Origin: an uncultured Collinsella sp.
GTDB taxonomy: Bacteria > Actinomycetota > Coriobacteriia > Coriobacteriales > Coriobacteriaceae
Direction of reading: 5' to 3'
DNA length: 5,151 nucleotides
NCBI GenBank assembly: GCA_902494945.1
Contig: CABUVF010000152.1
Coordinates: 1 to 5,151 of the forward strand
The position numbers and the translations under genes are program-made. The notes beneath the pieces were generated by a model that saw only the letters and a list, made by a program, of their open reading frames with translations, was not told the DNA's origin and searched no databases. Below, piece by piece: positions 4,041 through 5,151 of this stretch (its first letter is position 1; the number at the start of each line of letters is the position of its first letter).

Positions 4041-5151
4041 TTAGACCAGTCCAAAGTGCTCGAGCGCCTTGACGACGCCATCTTTGTCGACCGAGTCGGT
4101 GATGTAGTCCGCGCGCTTTTTGAGATAGTCCGGTGCATTGCCCATGGCGATGCCGACGTCGACGGCGTTCATCAGCGAGATGTCATTGCTGGCATCACCG
4201 ATGCCATACACCGTTCCATGGTTGGGGTCGAGAGCGTCGAGTACGGACTGGATACCCTCGCGCTTGGTACATTCGCGAGGCGAAATCTCGGTCACTTCGA
4301 GCTCGAGCTCGTTAAAGCAGAGCAGCGGCTCAAACGTTTGATCCTGAGCGATGCGGTTGGCAAGCGACGTGGACATTAAGATCTTGTAGGCGCTGTAATG
4401 TTGCAGCTGCGTAATTGCATCGCCCACGGTGCGGGCGTATCCGGGGGCGTCGGGCACATCGGCACCCATGCGAACGACGCCATTGAGTCCCTCAAAACGA
4501 ATCACTTCGTCCGATTGCTCAAGAATGGGAGCAAGGCGCTGCAGCATACCGGGCGTCATCGCCAAATCGCGGATCACGTGTCCCTCAAGTTCGACATAGC
4601 CACCCGCGAGGCAGACGATGCCGGTCCAGGGCAGATCGAGCAGCTTTGGATGGATGCAGCTCAGCGTGCGCCCTGTGCAGATAAACGCCATATTGCCCTT
4701 GGCGACAAAATTACGGATGGCTTGCGAGACCGCTTCATTGGGATAGGGGGAGAGGTCTCGCTCGCTCTCGGGAAGCTCTTGTGCCACTCGAGGGTCTTGC
4801 CAGGCGAGTGTTCCGTCGATATCGAAGAAGCAGATATCGCCGCGCTTATGGGCTGCGCTGGCGGCAGGGGAGGCCGAGGTGGTGGGCACAAATCCCGGCT
4901 CGAGGCCCATGATCTGGTCAAAATGCTCTTTAACGCGGGGAACGGAGATGCCGATAATCACCTGGGCGGTCTTGCCCGTAATGATGAGGCCCTTGGCGCC
5001 CACCGCGACAAACGACGCGTTATCTGCAACGATGGAAGGGTCTGCGACCTCGACGCGCAGGCGCGTGGCGCAGTTGGTTGCGCCCACGATATTGCCAACG
5101 CCACCTAAAAGCTGAATTACCCGCTCAGCGAGGACGTGATCTTGATCGGAT
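4041..5151 (-). CDS. PTS EIIB domain fused to HAD-IIB (Cof-type) phosphatase, 5' end outside the window
   Basis: The frame is open to the window's right edge, so the start is missing; 369 residues are visible, numbered here from the edge. Residues about 8-82 form a glucose/beta-glucoside-type EIIB domain: VIQLLGGVGNIV, then NCATRLRVEV with Cys27 as the expected phospho-acceptor. An Ala/Ser/Pro linker (about 84-103) follows. Residues 104-369 form a HAD superfamily IIB domain: motif I FFDIDGTL (Asp110, Asp112), motif II CTGRT (Thr159), motif III Lys296 in CTKREG, and motif IV GDASND (Asp319, Asp323). All catalytic residues are present. Known: EIIB passes phosphate from EIIA to the incoming sugar; Cof-type HADs dephosphorylate sugar phosphates and related small molecules. 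Inferred: the phosphatase may be tied to PTS sugar uptake or sense EIIB phosphorylation. Whether an EIIC membrane domain precedes EIIB cannot be seen. An in-frame GTG at 5087 would cut the EIIB fold and is not a plausible start. Stop TAA. Confidence 0.88.
   Translation of the reverse strand, partial: SDQDHVLAERVIQLLGGVGNIVGATNCATRLRVEVADPSIVADNASFVAVGAKGLIITGKTAQVIIGISVPRVKEHFDQIMGLEPGFVPTTSASPAASAAHKRGDICFFDIDGTLAWQDPRVAQELPESERDLSPYPNEAVSQAIRNFVAKGNMAFICTGRTLSCIHPKLLDLPWTGIVCLAGGYVELEGHVIRDLAMTPGMLQRLAPILEQSDEVIRFEGLNGVVRMGADVPDAPGYARTVGDAITQLQHYSAYKILMSTSLANRIAQDQTFEPLLCFNELELEVTEISPRECTKREGIQSVLDALDPNHGTVYGIGDASNDISLMNAVDVGIAMGNAPDYLKKRADYITDSVDKDGVVKALEHFGLV

Noticed and set aside
4398..5108. 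236-codon plus-strand frame opposite the EIIB-HAD gene
   Set aside because: Antisense shadow. The opposite strand carries all HAD and EIIB motifs.

Overview
The window looks like chromosomal DNA from a high-GC member of the Coriobacteriia, and Collinsella or a close relative is my best guess. This rests on GC-rich codon use, a PTS EIIB-HAD fusion, a CwlM-like protein and palindromic REP-type intergenic repeats. It is an inference from gene style, not a database match.

Layout. At the left edge is the 3' part of a plus-strand gene (1-864) for a TOPRIM protein of the JetD/DUF2220 type, the nuclease subunit of Wadjet anti-plasmid systems. Its start, and any jetA/jetB/jetC partners, lie outside the window. 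Next come about 880 bp without a convincing gene (865-1742), packed with dyad-symmetric and repeated elements. These are a 133-bp long-arm palindrome (875-1007), a small perfect hairpin (1042-1074), an AT-rich MITE-like element with 34-bp terminal inverted repeats (1113-1342), a REP-like palindrome (1378-1432), and a duplicated GC-rich block carrying pieces of tRNA T-arm sequence (1436-1691). A tRNA-Gln(TTG) with an encoded CCA end follows on the minus strand, with its terminator.

The right two thirds hold three minus-strand genes. The first is a CwlM-like protein with two peptidoglycan-binding domains and a degenerate amidase-like tail (1856-2761). The second is a polyprenyl diphosphate synthase (2901-3926). 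The third is a PTS EIIB domain fused to a HAD-IIB (Cof-type) phosphatase (4041 to beyond 5151). The first two suggest a housekeeping neighbourhood of cell envelope and isoprenoid functions; the third links sugar uptake to sugar-phosphate hydrolysis.

Synthesis. The 3' end of the tRNA-Gln gene, the usual target side for integrases, faces the repeat-rich gap and the JetD-like gene. A simple reading is that the tRNA marks the border of a variable or defence island, with conserved chromosome to its right. The most interesting items are the putative Wadjet end, the mirror-symmetric MITE-like element, the tRNA fragments, the pseudo-amidase and the EIIB-HAD fusion.
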